This document shows, one piece after another, positions 30,175-44,800 of a DNA stretch of 64,000 nt. The notes below the pieces were generated by a model. The model ran no database searches. It was not told the DNA's origin and worked only from the letters and a program-made list of their open reading frames with translations. The position numbers were made by a program, and so were the translations under genes. The first letter of the stretch is position 1. The number at the start of each line of letters is the position of its first letter. The stretch comes from Ciona intestinalis (lineage: Eukaryota; Chordata; Ascidiacea; Phlebobranchia; Cionidae): assembly GCF_000224145.3 (NCBI RefSeq), contig NC_020177.2, forward strand, positions 2,683,649-2,747,648, read 5' to 3'.

Positions 30175-33100
30175 CTGTGAGGGAAAGGAGTATTTATACA
30201 ATTTTAATATAGTAGGTTGGGGTAAGATGGTTCATGTGTTGGGGTAAGATGGTCCATGTTTTCATGCCAATTTTATCCTCCCATTTAGGAGTAACCAAAA
30301 AATGTTTAGAAAATTTTAACATTGTTAAAACTAAAACTATTGTTTAATAAATGACACTTATTTATTTTTGCTTGGTAGGGCAACAACAGTCAACATAACA
30401 TGCATGTTTCATACATCTTATTTCTACTTGATATAGATAAATAGTACTGTATAACCATTGTAAGTGATAGCTTATTTGGTACTTCCAATTAAGTGCATGG
30501 CTGACAATTTGCACCAAAATAACAATCTTGAAAACATTTTAAATTTTTTTTCCTTGAAAAATTTCACCAACCTTTCTAGACGTGCTCGCACTGCTACACT
30601 CCCCCTTGTGGTCAAGTTGTAACCGATGCGTCGTCAAACGACCGGAGCGTGGCATGTCACGTAGCCACTGAAATACATCAACCCCTAATAGAGACATCAT
30701 TCTATCCAATGCTGGTAACACCATTTTTGTGACGTAATAAGCCCCGTTGAGTCGTAACCCCAGGTCACTAATAAGGTCCTGCGGGGGGTGAACGAGCTGG
30801 AACAAAGGGGTCCCAGGAGCACCGTGCACCACGATGTAGGGAACCCGTTCCCCAACTCTGGGTTCGGATCTTTTGTCGACAGCCATCATTTTTCTGTAAG
30901 AAATTTTTAAGCATTTAAAATTAATATATTTTTTATTTATTTTAAAAGTATTTAATTTATTAGAAAAAATGGAAAATAAAATTAATACAAAAAAATATCT
31001 GTTACACAAGCAAAACAGTTCTAGTTACTTATTAAAAAAAAATTCTTAAACTTTCTGCCATTTTTCTGTAAGTAAAATTAAAAATTTATAACAATTTATG
31101 AATAACTTTTTTTGCATACTCCACAGTATTATTTAAAACAATAACTTCATAAATTTAATTTTATATATTTTTAGTTATATAGTAGGGTGGGGAAAAATGC
31201 ACACAATACCCAAATATCCTGACCATGTTTTAAACAATTACCAACGGTGTACGGGAGACATGACGATACCGTTTTATAATCCTTTTAAAAAAAGCTTTGT
31301 TTACTACCAAATGGGACGAGAAAATAGAATGAAAAGGTGTCCCATCTTCCCCCACCCTACTATATAACTTTATAATATAGATATAGAATTACACTTTACC
31401 TTGCTAATACAAGTGCAGGCACGACAGCACCAGGTTTATAATACTTAGCACCTCTGTATTCCTTAGCTATCGTACAATCTTTAACAGTGGATCTCCCATC
31501 TAGTAGCTTTGAACACTGTTGTTCTACATAACTTTTGACCTAAAATTAAAAACAAAAAATTTTTACAATGTAAAAATTTTTAGGTGAAATTTGTATATTT
31601 TGCATGAGTAAATCATTTGCCCTCAATATTTTAAGTTGTTTTTTATCCCGGCACATTTTAAATGTTTAAAACACATCAGTAAAAGTTGATGTGATGTAAG
31701 CATATGTTTTAGCACAGTGCTATTCAACCGGTGTGCACGGTGCACCCCAGGGTGCATCAAAATATGCCAGGGGTGCACCAGTACAAAAGGGTATACAAAG
31801 GTGCATCACAAACTTCAACAATTTTCAGTAATAATACTCAGTTTTGAACATTTTTAACAAATTTAGCCATTTTTCTACAGTTTTTTTATATGAATTCTAT
31901 ATCTTGCATCACAGGGAATTGCGAAACGTCATTAGTTTTACGTTAAAGCAATCAGGGGTGCATGAGTTTGTCGCAACAACTTTAGGGGTTCACCAACTCA
32001 AAAAAGGTTGAAGAGCACTGTTTTAGCACACCAGTTTATATCCGTTTTTGGCCTGTATAAATTTAAGGTTGGGCCTTAAAGTCCCACTATGTGTCATGCC
32101 ATTTAACAACATCCATTCACCCCTACAGTTTTACCTATGCGTCATTTTTTATTTTTTGGATCGCCTCTTTATACATCAAAATGACAAAAATTTACAAAAA
32201 AAATAATTTTTTTTTACAGACAAACAGAGCGTATGTAAATTTACGGTAACCCCAAAAAATCCCTCTAGATTTTATTAAAAGTTCAAAAACCTAATGCTAG
32301 TGTATATAAACACAAAATACATACCTTGGAGACATCCCTTGTTTTAAACAAAGTATGAAGAGATTTTTCGAGTATTTTTGAAACAGCGGGACAACCGTCT
32401 CTACGAACTGTTTCAATTCCTTTGGCGTCGAAAATTGGTTCAATTTGGTCTTCAGACTCGTAAGCGTAACCTACATATCGCTTTTTTGTTTGCAGAATAC
32501 AAGGTTGGTATATCTGTAAGAGTATTTTAAAATTGCTAATTCCAAATCTTAAAAAAAAGAAAATTTTAAAAATGGGAAACCTAAAAATTTTGAATTGGTT
32601 GATTGAAACTTCTTTTTTTTGCAATTTCAAATCTGATTGGGACATTTTGGTGTTTTTTTAATAAAGTGTTTATTTTAACTTCTTATAAATATAGTGTGTG
32701 TAGAAATGTAAATATTTTAAATAATTTTTTTTATATTTTTTAAATTCTCACTTTTTCAAGCTTCAACTTGACTGGCCTTGGATTTGCGTTGGTTATTTCT
32801 TTCACGATTTCTCGTCCAATCTCGAATGCCCTCTGCTTTGAAGTACTGGGCCTCAAAGCGACAAACATGCTGTCAGTGTCACCGTAAACCACCCTGCCAC
32901 CCCAGCGGGTGTGGTTGGAGTTAACGAGACGAATAGAACGCTCCAGGGTTTCACGAGCCTTGTGAACAATACTGTCAGCAATCTGGTGGAAAAACTGTAA
33001 TAAATTCCGCGAATCTGACCTTGGTGCTCATATAGTTAAAGTTAAATGATTCTTGGTTATTAAAATATGGTAAGGGATCTTATTTATAATATTTTATGTT

Positions 33101-36100
33101 TCTTTTGCAGACACTAACGATGCTATTTAGGCGAAATATATATCTCTAATACAACAACTGATTGGACTGGATTTTTGTCTGAATTTTCATAGCACCAAAT
33201 CCTTACTAGTTTTTTTATTATCTATGGTAATTTTTTTTATCAATGTTAAATGTTATTTTTTTTCTATTTTTTTTTTTTTTTAGGGTGTATATAGATAATT
33301 TTTATTTTGAATTCTTTATTATGTGGTTAAAAGTTCTCGAACCCCTAACCCACTGACTGTGCCACTGCATATACCAGGCGGGGGAGATGGGACAGCTTTA
33401 GCACATAATATCCAAATATCTTGATCGTGTTTTAAACAATTATCATCGGTCTATGGGAGTCACAGTTTTATAATTCTGTGAATGTTCTTTGTTTACTACC
33501 AAATGGGACGAGAAAATAGAATGAAAAGGTGTCCCATCTTCCCCACCCTACCATACATTGTATAAATATTACCCCAAACATATTCATACACACCTCGACG
33601 CACGGCATCCTGCCTGAAAAGTTAGCGGAGGTGTAACCATACGTGACGTTGGCTATTAACTTTAACCCAAGTTGACGGTGATCCAACATCCTCTTGGTGG
33701 CACTGTCGTCACATTTTTTTATCGAAGTTTTGACCATAATTCGAGTCTCCAAAATTTCCTCGAGCATTGTGGGTAAAATGCCTTTCCGGATGAACGATTT
33801 TACATAGGCTACAGCGTTGGGGGCGACGGTTACCCCGTCACGCTTGAGTAGTTTGTGCAGGGTGCGTGGGGGGACTTTTAGCGAGGTGCATCCAAATGGA
33901 AAATTGTTGTGGCTGAAATGAAAGTTTAGATAAATGAATCCAACTTAGTTTATTCTCGCGTGGCTGGAAAACGACAGTTGTCTTAACACGGGTGTTCTGT
34001 TTCATACACCTAGTGCCAGCTTACGAGTTACTGCGTATTTAACTTTGCGGGTGTTTTTTTTCTGTATGGCTGACGATTTATACAATCGATTAGTGACTAC
34101 TAGATTTGAGCAATTTTCATTAAGTGTCTGTCTAGATATTTTTTTTTTGACATTAAGAAGGGCCTGTCTTAAATGTATTAGATGTAAAAACTGTGTATTG
34201 AGTTTTTTAGTTCAGTGAATAGGCATTTATACCCTAACCTAAATATACAGTTCCATGTTGGTATCATTGTTGGCATGTAGATCCTTGGTCAATACACTTT
34301 AAATGCTTCAACCCAGTAGACACTAATGGGTTGTCTAAATTGTCAGCCATAAAAACAACAAACACCCACAAAGTAACATATATGGTAACCTGTAAACAGA
34401 CACAAGAATATGAAATAAAAAAAACATATTATGACGACTATCGATGACCGCAACTCAAAAATAAATAAGTTACATTCATTCATACCTCAAAAATAAATAA
34501 GTTACATTCATTCCTCAAAAATAAATAGGTTACATTCATTCATTCCTCAAAAATAAATAAGTTACATTCATCCATACCTTAAAAATAAATAAGTTACATT
34601 CATTCCTACCTTCCAAGGTGTTGAACACGGCCCAAACAAGTGGAATAGCAATAGTTGTAAGCTATAATAATGGAAGGGTATAAGCTTTGGAAGTCAACCA
34701 CTACCACTGGCTCGTGGTAAAACCGGGATTCGGGCTCCATAACCAGCGCTATGCATTCTGGTGCCTTCATGTAAGCTCTCTGCATTTGGTTAGGACTCAC
34801 AGCGACGTAGTTTTGAGAGTGGACAATCCTAAGCATCATGCTTTCAACCTGTGTGAAAATAAAATGGTGTGATTTTAGACCAAATAAAATAGAGTGGTGG
34901 GATTTTAACTAAATAAATAATTTGCTAAACATAATTGCATCTTAAAATGTATCGTTCAGGGCACTTTTAAAAGAGTTTGCTTTGCAAAAACTGTGATATT
35001 TTTCTGAATCTGGCTCTGATCTAGTGCTTTATCCTCGCATTACTGGAAAACAACAGTCGTTAAACACGGCCCACACGGGTGTTCCGTTTCATACATCTCG
35101 TGCCAGCTTGCGAGTTACCATTTATATTACTTTGTAGGTAATTATTTTTTTGGTGTTTTTTTTTAGTTTGTTTAATGTGTGGGTGATGATTTGGACAACC
35201 CATTAGTGACCACTGGGTAGGTGCAATTGCCATTAAGTGTCTTGCTCAAGGACACATTTGCCCACAATGGTACCGGTGTCGATCCTTGAACCCATTACCT
35301 ATAGGTTAGAAGCAAGCGCACTAACCAACTGTGCTACGTCGCCGGATAAATAGATAACAAACATAGAACAAACAAATAACTTACTCGGAACTGAGTTCCC
35401 CTTGTAAGAACGTCGTAAAACTGAATCCCAAACAACCTTGCCAGCTCCGATGTTCGCCCAACCATATCCTGCTGACTCATCAGTTTCAAATTTCCGATGA
35501 CTCGGCACATATAGTAATCCAACACTCGGTGGCGTATGACGTCGCCACGATTCGACGAAATTCCCTGCTTGCTAGCATCATCGAGTGGTCAAACCAGGCT
35601 GTTAAAGTTTGAAACGAATACACTGGGTGGCGCTCATGCAACAAGTGGAACGCCACGCTCTCAAACTTATAATCACAGAGAGCGAGTTCTGTCCTCATCA
35701 ACCTCCAGATGTTGAGCATCACTCTTCCGACCACGTGGATCTCAGACATATTATCGGCTCCGTAAGCGTCCGCCTCCGCGTCCATTTTGCTTTTCGTTTT
35801 GTCCCCCGGCACACGCGAAATACCCCGGCAAAGGTCAACGCCTAAATGGGCGGCACGTGCGAATAAATATCCCCAAGATAACATCTGAATTTCATAGCCC
35901 AGCAACATATCAGGGTCATGCAGCAACACAATTGATGCTAATTCCTCGAAAAGTAAATTTTCCGAAGCCACATATACTGCATTGAGGCATGTAACGCCCG
36001 AACGGTGCAATAAATTTCGGTTCGATTTTTGCTCATCAACTAAAATTGCTCCAGTGATAATTTCAGGGCTGGAATCAGTTTGTACTCCGTAAAATAAGGC

Positions 36101-39100
36101 TCTTATTTCGTCCATTTCCGGGTCAGGTCTTAAATCGATTCTAGTTTTGCAGTGCAGCTCTATGCTAAGTAACGTAACATGTTGTACTTCATGTAATGCT
36201 TTTGCGTCCCCCAGGTGTTCCTGCTTAGCACGGAACCCATATGTGTCGCTTAGGGAGGGCCCTATAATTTCAGAGTCAGCTGGAGTGTCTTTAAATGAAA
36301 GAGAAACTCTTCGTTTTTGACTTGCAGGTTGTTTAGAAACACTAGGAAAATCCTGCATTGGTTGGGTAGACTGCAAAATTGAGTAAATTTTTGGCGTTTC
36401 TTGAGTAATTACAGTTTTTTCTTTTGGTATTGGAGTATATAGAAGCTTTCTGAGAGGAGGGTTAGTTTTTTTACCAGTGTTTGGCGTGCTTTCTAAGCGG
36501 GTAAAGGTCTGGGGTTGGGCAACAGGCGTTGATGGTTTTTTTTCAACAACAACAGTAACATCAACTGACTTTTCAACATCAACTTGTTGAAATTGACCGG
36601 AGAGAAGAGGAGTTAAGGATTCATATTCCTCATCTTCGTCTTTTGATCCAAGAAGAGAAGCGATCGATTTCGATCCTTTTTCAGCAGGAGTTGAGAAGGA
36701 GAAAGAAATGTCGGAGCTCGAGGAAACCATCAGTGGAGAAAAGTCCTCCGTTTCATCTGAGGACTCTTCCACGATTTTCGTCGCTTGATTTGGAGGAAAA
36801 GCAGAGGAAGCACTCTCATCTGATGCCTCAGACTGAGGAGTTGAGATCAGATCCATGGACTCCACGAGAGGAGAGGATGTAGGAACCATCTCCGATCTCT
36901 CAGACTTTGTGAAGTCAAAACTGACTCTTCTTCTTGTCTTCCTATCTTCCACGGACTTTACTCGTTTCAGTATTGGAGTAGTTTCGTATTTTTCTTTTAT
37001 AATACAAGGCACCAACACTGACGAACCCAATACCTCTGTTTCAGCAGGTCCACTTTTTTTTTTCTCAGTTTCTAAAACCTTTGTGTCAGTTTGAACAGTA
37101 GCTTTATTGTTGGTAGCCTTTTTCTCATCTTTTTCCTGTTTTTCTCTCTTTTTTTCCTCCAACCAAGCGCCCACTTCTGCTTGGCTAGGGGGTGGTAAAG
37201 CAGGGGTGATAACAGTGACCTCATGCGGTCGTACAAGCGCTTTTTCCGCGTTAAGGTCACAACCCATATCGGTCACTACATCCATTAGGTCTGACGTCCT
37301 GTCCGGTGCCAGTCTGTTTCCAGTGGTGAAAACTTTATGAGCAGCAAGCACAACTCTCCAATGCATTAAGCTGCACTCCGGGGGTAGGGTGGACTCAAAA
37401 TCCTTCATATCTTTTAAAGATGCCTGCACCTTCGGTCGTTTCACATACGTAGGTAAACCAGCACCGAGTCTGTATGAGGAGAAATACTTTAGTGCCCGCG
37501 GAAAGCCAAGAAAATATTGCACATAGAAAAGTAAAAAATGGTGGTTAGTCTAACCTAAATGAAGAAGTCTGTACATCTCTCGGATTGCTGTAGAAAGGCT
37601 CTTTGCTACCACCTTGCTCTAAACCTGAGTCTGTGAGAAAGTTCTGAACGTCCTCTTGACTAGGTGGAGAGGGTACTGCAGTGAAAACTGAGCAGTTTTC
37701 TTCCGATTTTAAATCGGTTTTTGGTTTCTGTGCTTTGGTGTCCAAGCTCTTATCATTTTGATCTTCTAAAAGCTCTTCGGATGTCCCTGGATTTCTCTCA
37801 GTTGCATCCACATCAGTTTTTAGAGACACTCTTCCGGAGGAGCTGGGATTATCTCCGGACTTTGGGGCAGAAACGAGAGCCTGTTTTACGGCTCCGAGAA
37901 AGTCCGTGAAGCATGAGATCCCATGGATGGAGGACTTTTCCTCCTGATGAGGAGCACCTTCATCCTCCACTCCTGCTTCCAAACGGAGGACACTTAAAGC
38001 ATTCTCCACATGTTTTTTTGATAAACCAATGACCCCAGATCGTAAATGAATAGGTCCATGCAAAGATCTTGACCGGCATAACGTTCTTACAGATTCGAGA
38101 TGCATTTGACGGTCAAACGCAACTTTAACAGGATTCTGTTGCGTGATTTCTGTATATTCGGGCTCAAATTCTAGGCTTGAATCGAGCACTAATGTAGGCT
38201 TGGGTTTCTTCTTCTTGACCACTTTTTTACGTGAATGTTTTGGTCTTTTCGGGAGACTGCCTTTCATCATTGCTTCAAAACATACTGGTTTGCCTTTTCT
38301 TTTCATTTGCGGAATCAAAATCTTGTCTTCAAGGGGCTCAGTTACAAGTGGTTTACTATTGCCAGCACAATGCACTTTGTTTAGCCCTTCTGCTTGATTA
38401 TCTGCTGAATTTGGCTCTTTTTTAAGTGTTAGTTTCAATTTAGGAGCGCTGGATGCAAAATCCACATTCGCGACAAAGTATTCTCCACGTTTAGGTACCT
38501 TGGGCGTGGAAATTCCACTTTCGGCAAATTTAAATTTCGACAGTGAGCGTTTTTGGCAAGAATTTGTTACTGAAGGTTTAGTTGTGGGGAAACTTGAAGA
38601 AATAATGCTTTGGGTGGAACCAGGAAGTATATTGTTCATTACAGAACTATCCGTAACTGTACAAAGTGTATGACTGGGCTGGACTGCTAATTTTACGGAG
38701 TCAACCGCTTGAGAAATTTTGTCTTTTTCAAAATTTCTTTTCCTATTAACAATATCCCAATTTCCAGTTTCGTAATTCAATATCAACTCCTGGTTTTCGT
38801 TAATTTTCGGCAGTTTTGCCCAAAACTTTTCGCCCGTGGTTTTCACCTTTTGAAACTGCTGAGCTGTCACCAACGGCACAGTAGTGAATTTGGAGCAATA
38901 ACCATCAGGAACTTGGTCTGTTAATTTGACATCTTTTTTTGGTCGCGATTTCTTTTTTCGAGACTTCTCTTTGTCGCCCACAGGTGTCTTAACGAGCGGT
39001 TCTGGTTTAGTTTCTTTTGGCGATACGTTTGTAGTGGAAGACGGAAACATTTCCTGAAAATTACAATTTTAATAGAGATTTAAAAATATAAAATATGCTA

Positions 39101-41767
39101 AAAACTATTACGGCACAACAATTTTAAAATGTATTAGGACACATACAGAAAATTATTTCTGATGTTCTGTCTGGCATAAGCTATAAACATTGCCAATATT
39201 ATAATTCATATAGTAGGGTGGGGAAAAAGACGAGACACCTTAGGCCCATAATATCTAAATATCCTGATCTTGTTTTAAACAACTAACAACAGTCTATAGG
39301 AGTCGTGAGGATACAGTTTTATAATTCTTTGAATGTTCTTTGTTTACTACCAAATGGAACTAATAAATGAAAAGAAAAAGTGTCCCATCTTCCCCCACCC
39401 TACTATATATAAGTATTAAGTCAATTTAATGAATAACTTGCAATTTATACTGCTGTAAATAAATAAGTGGTGATACATGATAGTAATAAAAACTAAAAAC
39501 CAAAATTATAAAAAGAATAAACAAGAAACCTGTGAAATGTCAAATTCATTCCCAACGTCTTTTTTCTTTTCCACATTGCTCAGTGAGATAGTGGGAGTGT
39601 CGGATGGGACCGTCATCTCAGGTCTCATCTTGGGAGCAGGGAAGAGGATGTTGCTCTCTTTGCTCCCGGATTTGCTCTTCATCATCCCATATGGAGTTTT
39701 CGCTTTTTTAGATTTGTGCTCCTGATCGGGGCAAAGTGGGATCATCTTTTTGGCATCTTTTATCAGTTTGGTTTTCAGGTTAGACTTTAGAGTAGGGTCT
39801 TTTCTTTTGGGCTTCTTTTTGGTTGGTTTTAGGGCTTTAGTCTGATTCCATGGTATGCCATGTTGCATTTGGACTTGTAACCAGTACTTCTCATCGCCGT
39901 TTTGACAGGTTGGTTTCATCATGATCGAAAACGTAGACGCCTTTCGGGTTTTGGGTACAGTGCATGTAGGTTTAGAAACTGGTACTTCAACATTCGATTG
40001 CTCTGCGTTAAAACCTCTCACGTCGGATTTTACAGCGCTCTGAGGCCACTCGGGGGGGCTGGTGAGCTCAGATTTGCCGAAAAAGTTCGTTTTGATGGGC
40101 GGGGACATAGGCATGGTCGTGTCAGCGTCTGTTTTCAGAGAATGTATGTGATGATGGTGGTGAACGTGGGTGTGTAGGACCTGGACTGGATTTGCTGGAA
40201 CTGGAGGTTGAAGTTGTATCATTGTTTCCTGGTCTTGAGGCATGCAGGCTGAAGCTGTTTTGCATGTATTTGGTTGGGATGGTTTTTTAAACGTCTGAGG
40301 CGGGTAAATGAAGTTATTCGCCTGGTTTTCCATCGGAAAAGGCTGGGACGCCACAAACTCTAAACTTGGAGGGTTCTGACTGACATGAGCACTCACTCTG
40401 ATGTCGTAGCTTGCTTCTTGTGCTGGGGGCAAACTGAGACGGCTGTCTGAGAAAACTTGTTGGCACACTTCACCTAAAAGGTCCTTATGGTCGAAGGAGA
40501 GGTTTTTGGCCATGCTTCTTTCAGGGTTGCATTTGTTTAACCAGTAATCGTTGTTTTGTGGGACTTTTTGTTGCCTAAAGTTGTTTTGGTCGAGCATTTG
40601 TTGCTGTAGGTAAACTGCTTGCATTTGTTTATGTAGCTGTTCTTCTAGTGTTCGTTTATTTGGGACTGCGCGAGACGTTGAGGTTATGGATGCGGGCATG
40701 GGGTACATGAGGGTGGGGTAGGGGTAACTGGTTGCCCGGGGGTTAATTTTAATCTTAAGGGGTCAACACCCATCTCGTTAATTGTCGGTAAAGGGTGAAA
40801 TGGTTTGGGTTGGTTGGAGTAGGAGTTGTGGGTGATCGTGGCTCCGATGCTGGTGACGGGTGACATGTCAGCGGGGGTTGTAACATCGTTAGTGGCAGAG
40901 AGAGCGTCAATTAGTTCAGTGTCAAGCTCCATTTGGTCTACAACTGCAAAAAATAAAAGTAGTTACGAAATTTATATTTCACAAAAAATCGAGTCGTGAC
41001 TAATTGTTTTACAAATTAGTAAAAGTTCCCCCAAAAATATTGTTATTAAGTTAAAAGTTCAGGGTCATGCCATTCTATTTCCCCTTGTTAAAATTACAGG
41101 AGATATTTTGTAAAAATTACACAAGTTTCAAAGTGAAATTTCTGAAACCTTTCAGTTTTAAACAGTGATGGTAATCCAAAATAATTTGGATTTAAACCGT
41201 TAAATTTTATATGGATGCTTAACAGTTTTTAGCTTTCAATTTGGTCGAAGTAAAAGTATACTGATTTGGCCACAATAATAAATTTCCTATGTTTGGCAAT
41301 TATGAGTGTAACTACATTTTAAAAATGTCACCGCAGATTTTCGTAAATTTTTATAATTTTTTTTTCTGATTTTGTTGAAAATTTAAACAACGTCACTCCT
41401 GAGCCCCACCTTGTGAGGAAAGTGCCTCGCTGTGCGACGTGAGTTCATCATCTTCCAACAGCGCATCCAAGTGGCTGAGAAGATTGTCCTCGTCCGAGTG
41501 GTTCCGGTATGGCGGTTTCATAGAAATCATGTCGTCCATTTCTTTCCACATAGATTCCGTAATGTCGAGAATATGATCGTCTGCTATAGAAATAACATAA
41601 AATGCATTTTTTTCTATAGAAATAATTTAAAATGCATAACGTAAAATGTATTTTTTTAGAAATAACATAAAATGCATTTTTTTAATAGAAAAAATATAAA
41701 AGGCTTTTTTTCAATGAAAATCTTAGAAAACACAATCTTTTCAATAGAAAACAATTTTTCAATAAAG

Positions 41768-41805
<38 letters not shown>

Positions 41806-44800
41806 TTGTGATTTTTTGCAGCTTTGTGGGTCATGTTTTACTGTTTAACTGCCAACTTGGATAACTTATAAGTCACCCCTGCGTTGGGAAATTACTGTTA
41901 ACGATCTTTTCCAACGACACAACAATAGCAGCAGCAAGCTATGATAAAGATAAGCAGGAACAAAACGAAGCGTTGTCATGGGACCTAGAATTTAGGCCAG
42001 AATTAGCCCATTACCCTAACACCCCGGTGCTACCGCATTGACCTTATCCGATTTTGGATTCTGCCACTTTCCGAAAAGTAGCAAACAAGGGTATTGATAG
42101 TAAACAGAGATCTTCTCTTGAGAGCTTGGTCGAAGTTAAAAAAATCAACAAACCTTGCAAAGGTGGCAGATTTGTGACAGGAATGTTGTTTGTTTGATGT
42201 ACCATTGGTGACCAGGCTCTTGGTGGTGAAACTTCCCTGCTATGTTGGGTATGTATGCCCGGTGGTTCGAAAGCTAATTTCTCCAGCACATTATGCACCA
42301 GGTTTAAGTCCTTGCTGTCGTCCGTTTTATCAGTAAACATCCAGTCCACTTTTTGTAGGGATGTCATACGGACTTTTACACTTCGGCGTGTTACCTGCAA
42401 TGTTATAATCCTCAATTAAATATATCTTTATATGTGTAAAAGATTGGGGTAATGGGCAACTCTGATTTACATGAATGAATGTAACTTGTTTTATTTTGTG
42501 GGGCCGGAAAACAACAGTTGTTATAACATGGGTGTCTGTTTCAGACACCTCGTGCCAGCTTACGAGTTACCATGTATGTTACAGTTACTTTGTAAACAAC
42601 TTTTTTTTCGACTTTTTTACATTGAATGTCTTCTGACACGCCCATTTTATCTTTCTTTTTTTTATCTTTTAGAGTTTTTAAGCAGTAACCTAAAATATTT
42701 AACTTCAGAATAAACAAAATTTCACTATTTTTTAATCATATTTTTTACTCATAATATTCAAATTTTAATTTAATTATTCAGTTTTAAAGCGTGTTCTGCA
42801 AATTTTATCATAAATGTACTTAAAATAAAAACCAAAAATCAAAAAAATTAATCTTACCCTTCTAGTTGGAAGATATTTCTTCGCTAAAGATACTTGGTCA
42901 CTAGGCGGGGTGGTCTTTTTGCTCTCCATCGTTAAATCAGCAATTTTATCAACATCAACAGAAATATCAACTGTTGAATTTAGGCTTTCATTTAAAGTTG
43001 TATCCAAATCTTGCTTGTTGAAACTTGTATCAACAGAATCTGTTGTTGATGGGTCCAACTCTGTGTTGATTTCTGTATCATTCTTTACCAGTGCAGGTCC
43101 AAAGTTAACATCAACTTGTTCTACAGTTTTTAATATAGTTTCGCTATCAATGAGTTTTAGTTCAACTTTAATTTTAGAACTTTGAGAATTACGTTTAATA
43201 GTTTCGAAAAAAGTTTTTTCTGTGTTTTTTTCTTGATTCGGTGTACTTTCTATTACTACTGAGTTTATATTTTGATTGACAGTTGGTGTGGGGTGATTGA
43301 CAGGTTCATGTTGATTGACAGAAAAGGAAACATCTTTAGCTTGCTGTTCAACCTTTATTTCCTGATTAGGAATGCTGACATTGCTGTTATCTAATCTGGA
43401 TTCACGGACACTCGTGACACATGTCATGTTATGACTACTTGTTGTTTGATTGACAGGTGATAAATGCCCCAAATTTTGATTGGCAGTTAAAGTATGCCCC
43501 AAGTTTTGATGGACAGATGAAATTAACTCTAAATTTTGATTGACTGATAAGTCGGATCCTGAATTTTGATTGACAGATGAAATTGACCCCAAATTTTGAT
43601 TGACAGATAAATTGGATCCTGAATTTTGATTGACAGGTGAAATTGACCCCAAATTTTGATTGACGGTTGAAATAGATTCTGAATTTTTATTAATAGTTGA
43701 ATTGGGATCCAAGTTTTGCTTGACAGATAGAATTGGTTTCAAATTTTGATTGACAGGTGGAACTAATGCTAAATTATTATCATCTGACGGTGTAGCCTCC
43801 AAATTTTGATCAACTAATAAAATAGGTTCAAAGTATTGATTGACAGGTGAAATAGAACCTGAATTTTGATTGACAGGTGATACAACTGCTGCAGTTTGAT
43901 TGACACATGATACAACTACTGTAGTTTGATTAATAGATGATTTAAATGCCAAAGTTTGATTGACAGGTGATTCAACTGTTGTAGTTTGATTGACAGGTGA
44001 ATCAACTGCTGTAGTTTGATTGACAAGTGAATCACCTGACCCTGTTTGATTGACAGGTGATTTAACTGCCAAAGTTTGATTGACAGGTGATGTAACTGAT
44101 GTAGCTTGATTGACAAGTGGTCTAACTGCTTTAACTTGATTGACAGGTGATTCAACTATTGTAGTTTGATTGACAGGTGAAGCAGCTGCTGAAGTTTGAT
44201 TGACAGGTGAATCAACTGTCCCTGTTTGAATGACAGAAGATGGAACTGCCAAAGTTTGATTGACAGGTGTTAGAGTGCGGTTTGCAACAGGCAAAACATT
44301 CGTTTTTTTCTTCGGCTTCATTTTTAACGAACGTTTTTTCACGGAAGACGTAACTTGTGGCACAGAATCGCATTTTACTAAAGTTTTGCCGATAATTTCA
44401 TAATTTTCTTCTTTTTCTAGGCTTGCATAGTTAAAATTATCCTCAATTTTGGTCTCCTTTATTTCCTGTGTAACCAGATCAGAGCCAGTATTTGAACTCT
44501 TAACATCCAGGGCAGCAACTGCGGAAATTTCAGATTCAGTTGATTTTTTTTCTTTTCCATAATTTTCTGGAGCGTTTTCAATTTTACTTAAACTTAAAGA
44601 ATCGGAATTTAATTGGCCAGGCACGTTGGTTGCTACGGGCAACGGTTTTCGGGTGTCCAATGGGTGAAACAAAGTCACCACGTTTTCTTTTGTCCGTTTT
44701 CCTTTCGGTACTTTTGAAGATAATTTTTTCGGAATCGATGGCGGCTGTTTAAACACTTGGTTGCAGTGTTCAGCGCTGTTCCCTACCGGTCGCTTGGGAG

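Larger units (their letters stand above)
32752..34848 (-). other. REV3L polymerase active-site exons
   Basis: Three exons carry the catalytic motifs: 34610-34848 (motif [10 protein letters not shown], preceded by [15 protein letters not shown]), 33594-33912 (motif [16 protein letters not shown]) and 32752-32982 (motif [11 protein letters not shown]). The metal-binding aspartates of motifs A and C are intact, so the polymerase should be active. Confidence 0.9.

Noticed and set aside
32283-32645. Start codon upstream of the KKRYVGY exon as a separate gene
   Set aside because: The upstream residues are intron translation. The acceptor at 32513 gives the conserved REV3L junction.
43916-44155. 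NHLSIKL-type repeated frame
   Set aside because: Alternative-frame shadow of the REV3L VNQT minisatellite.
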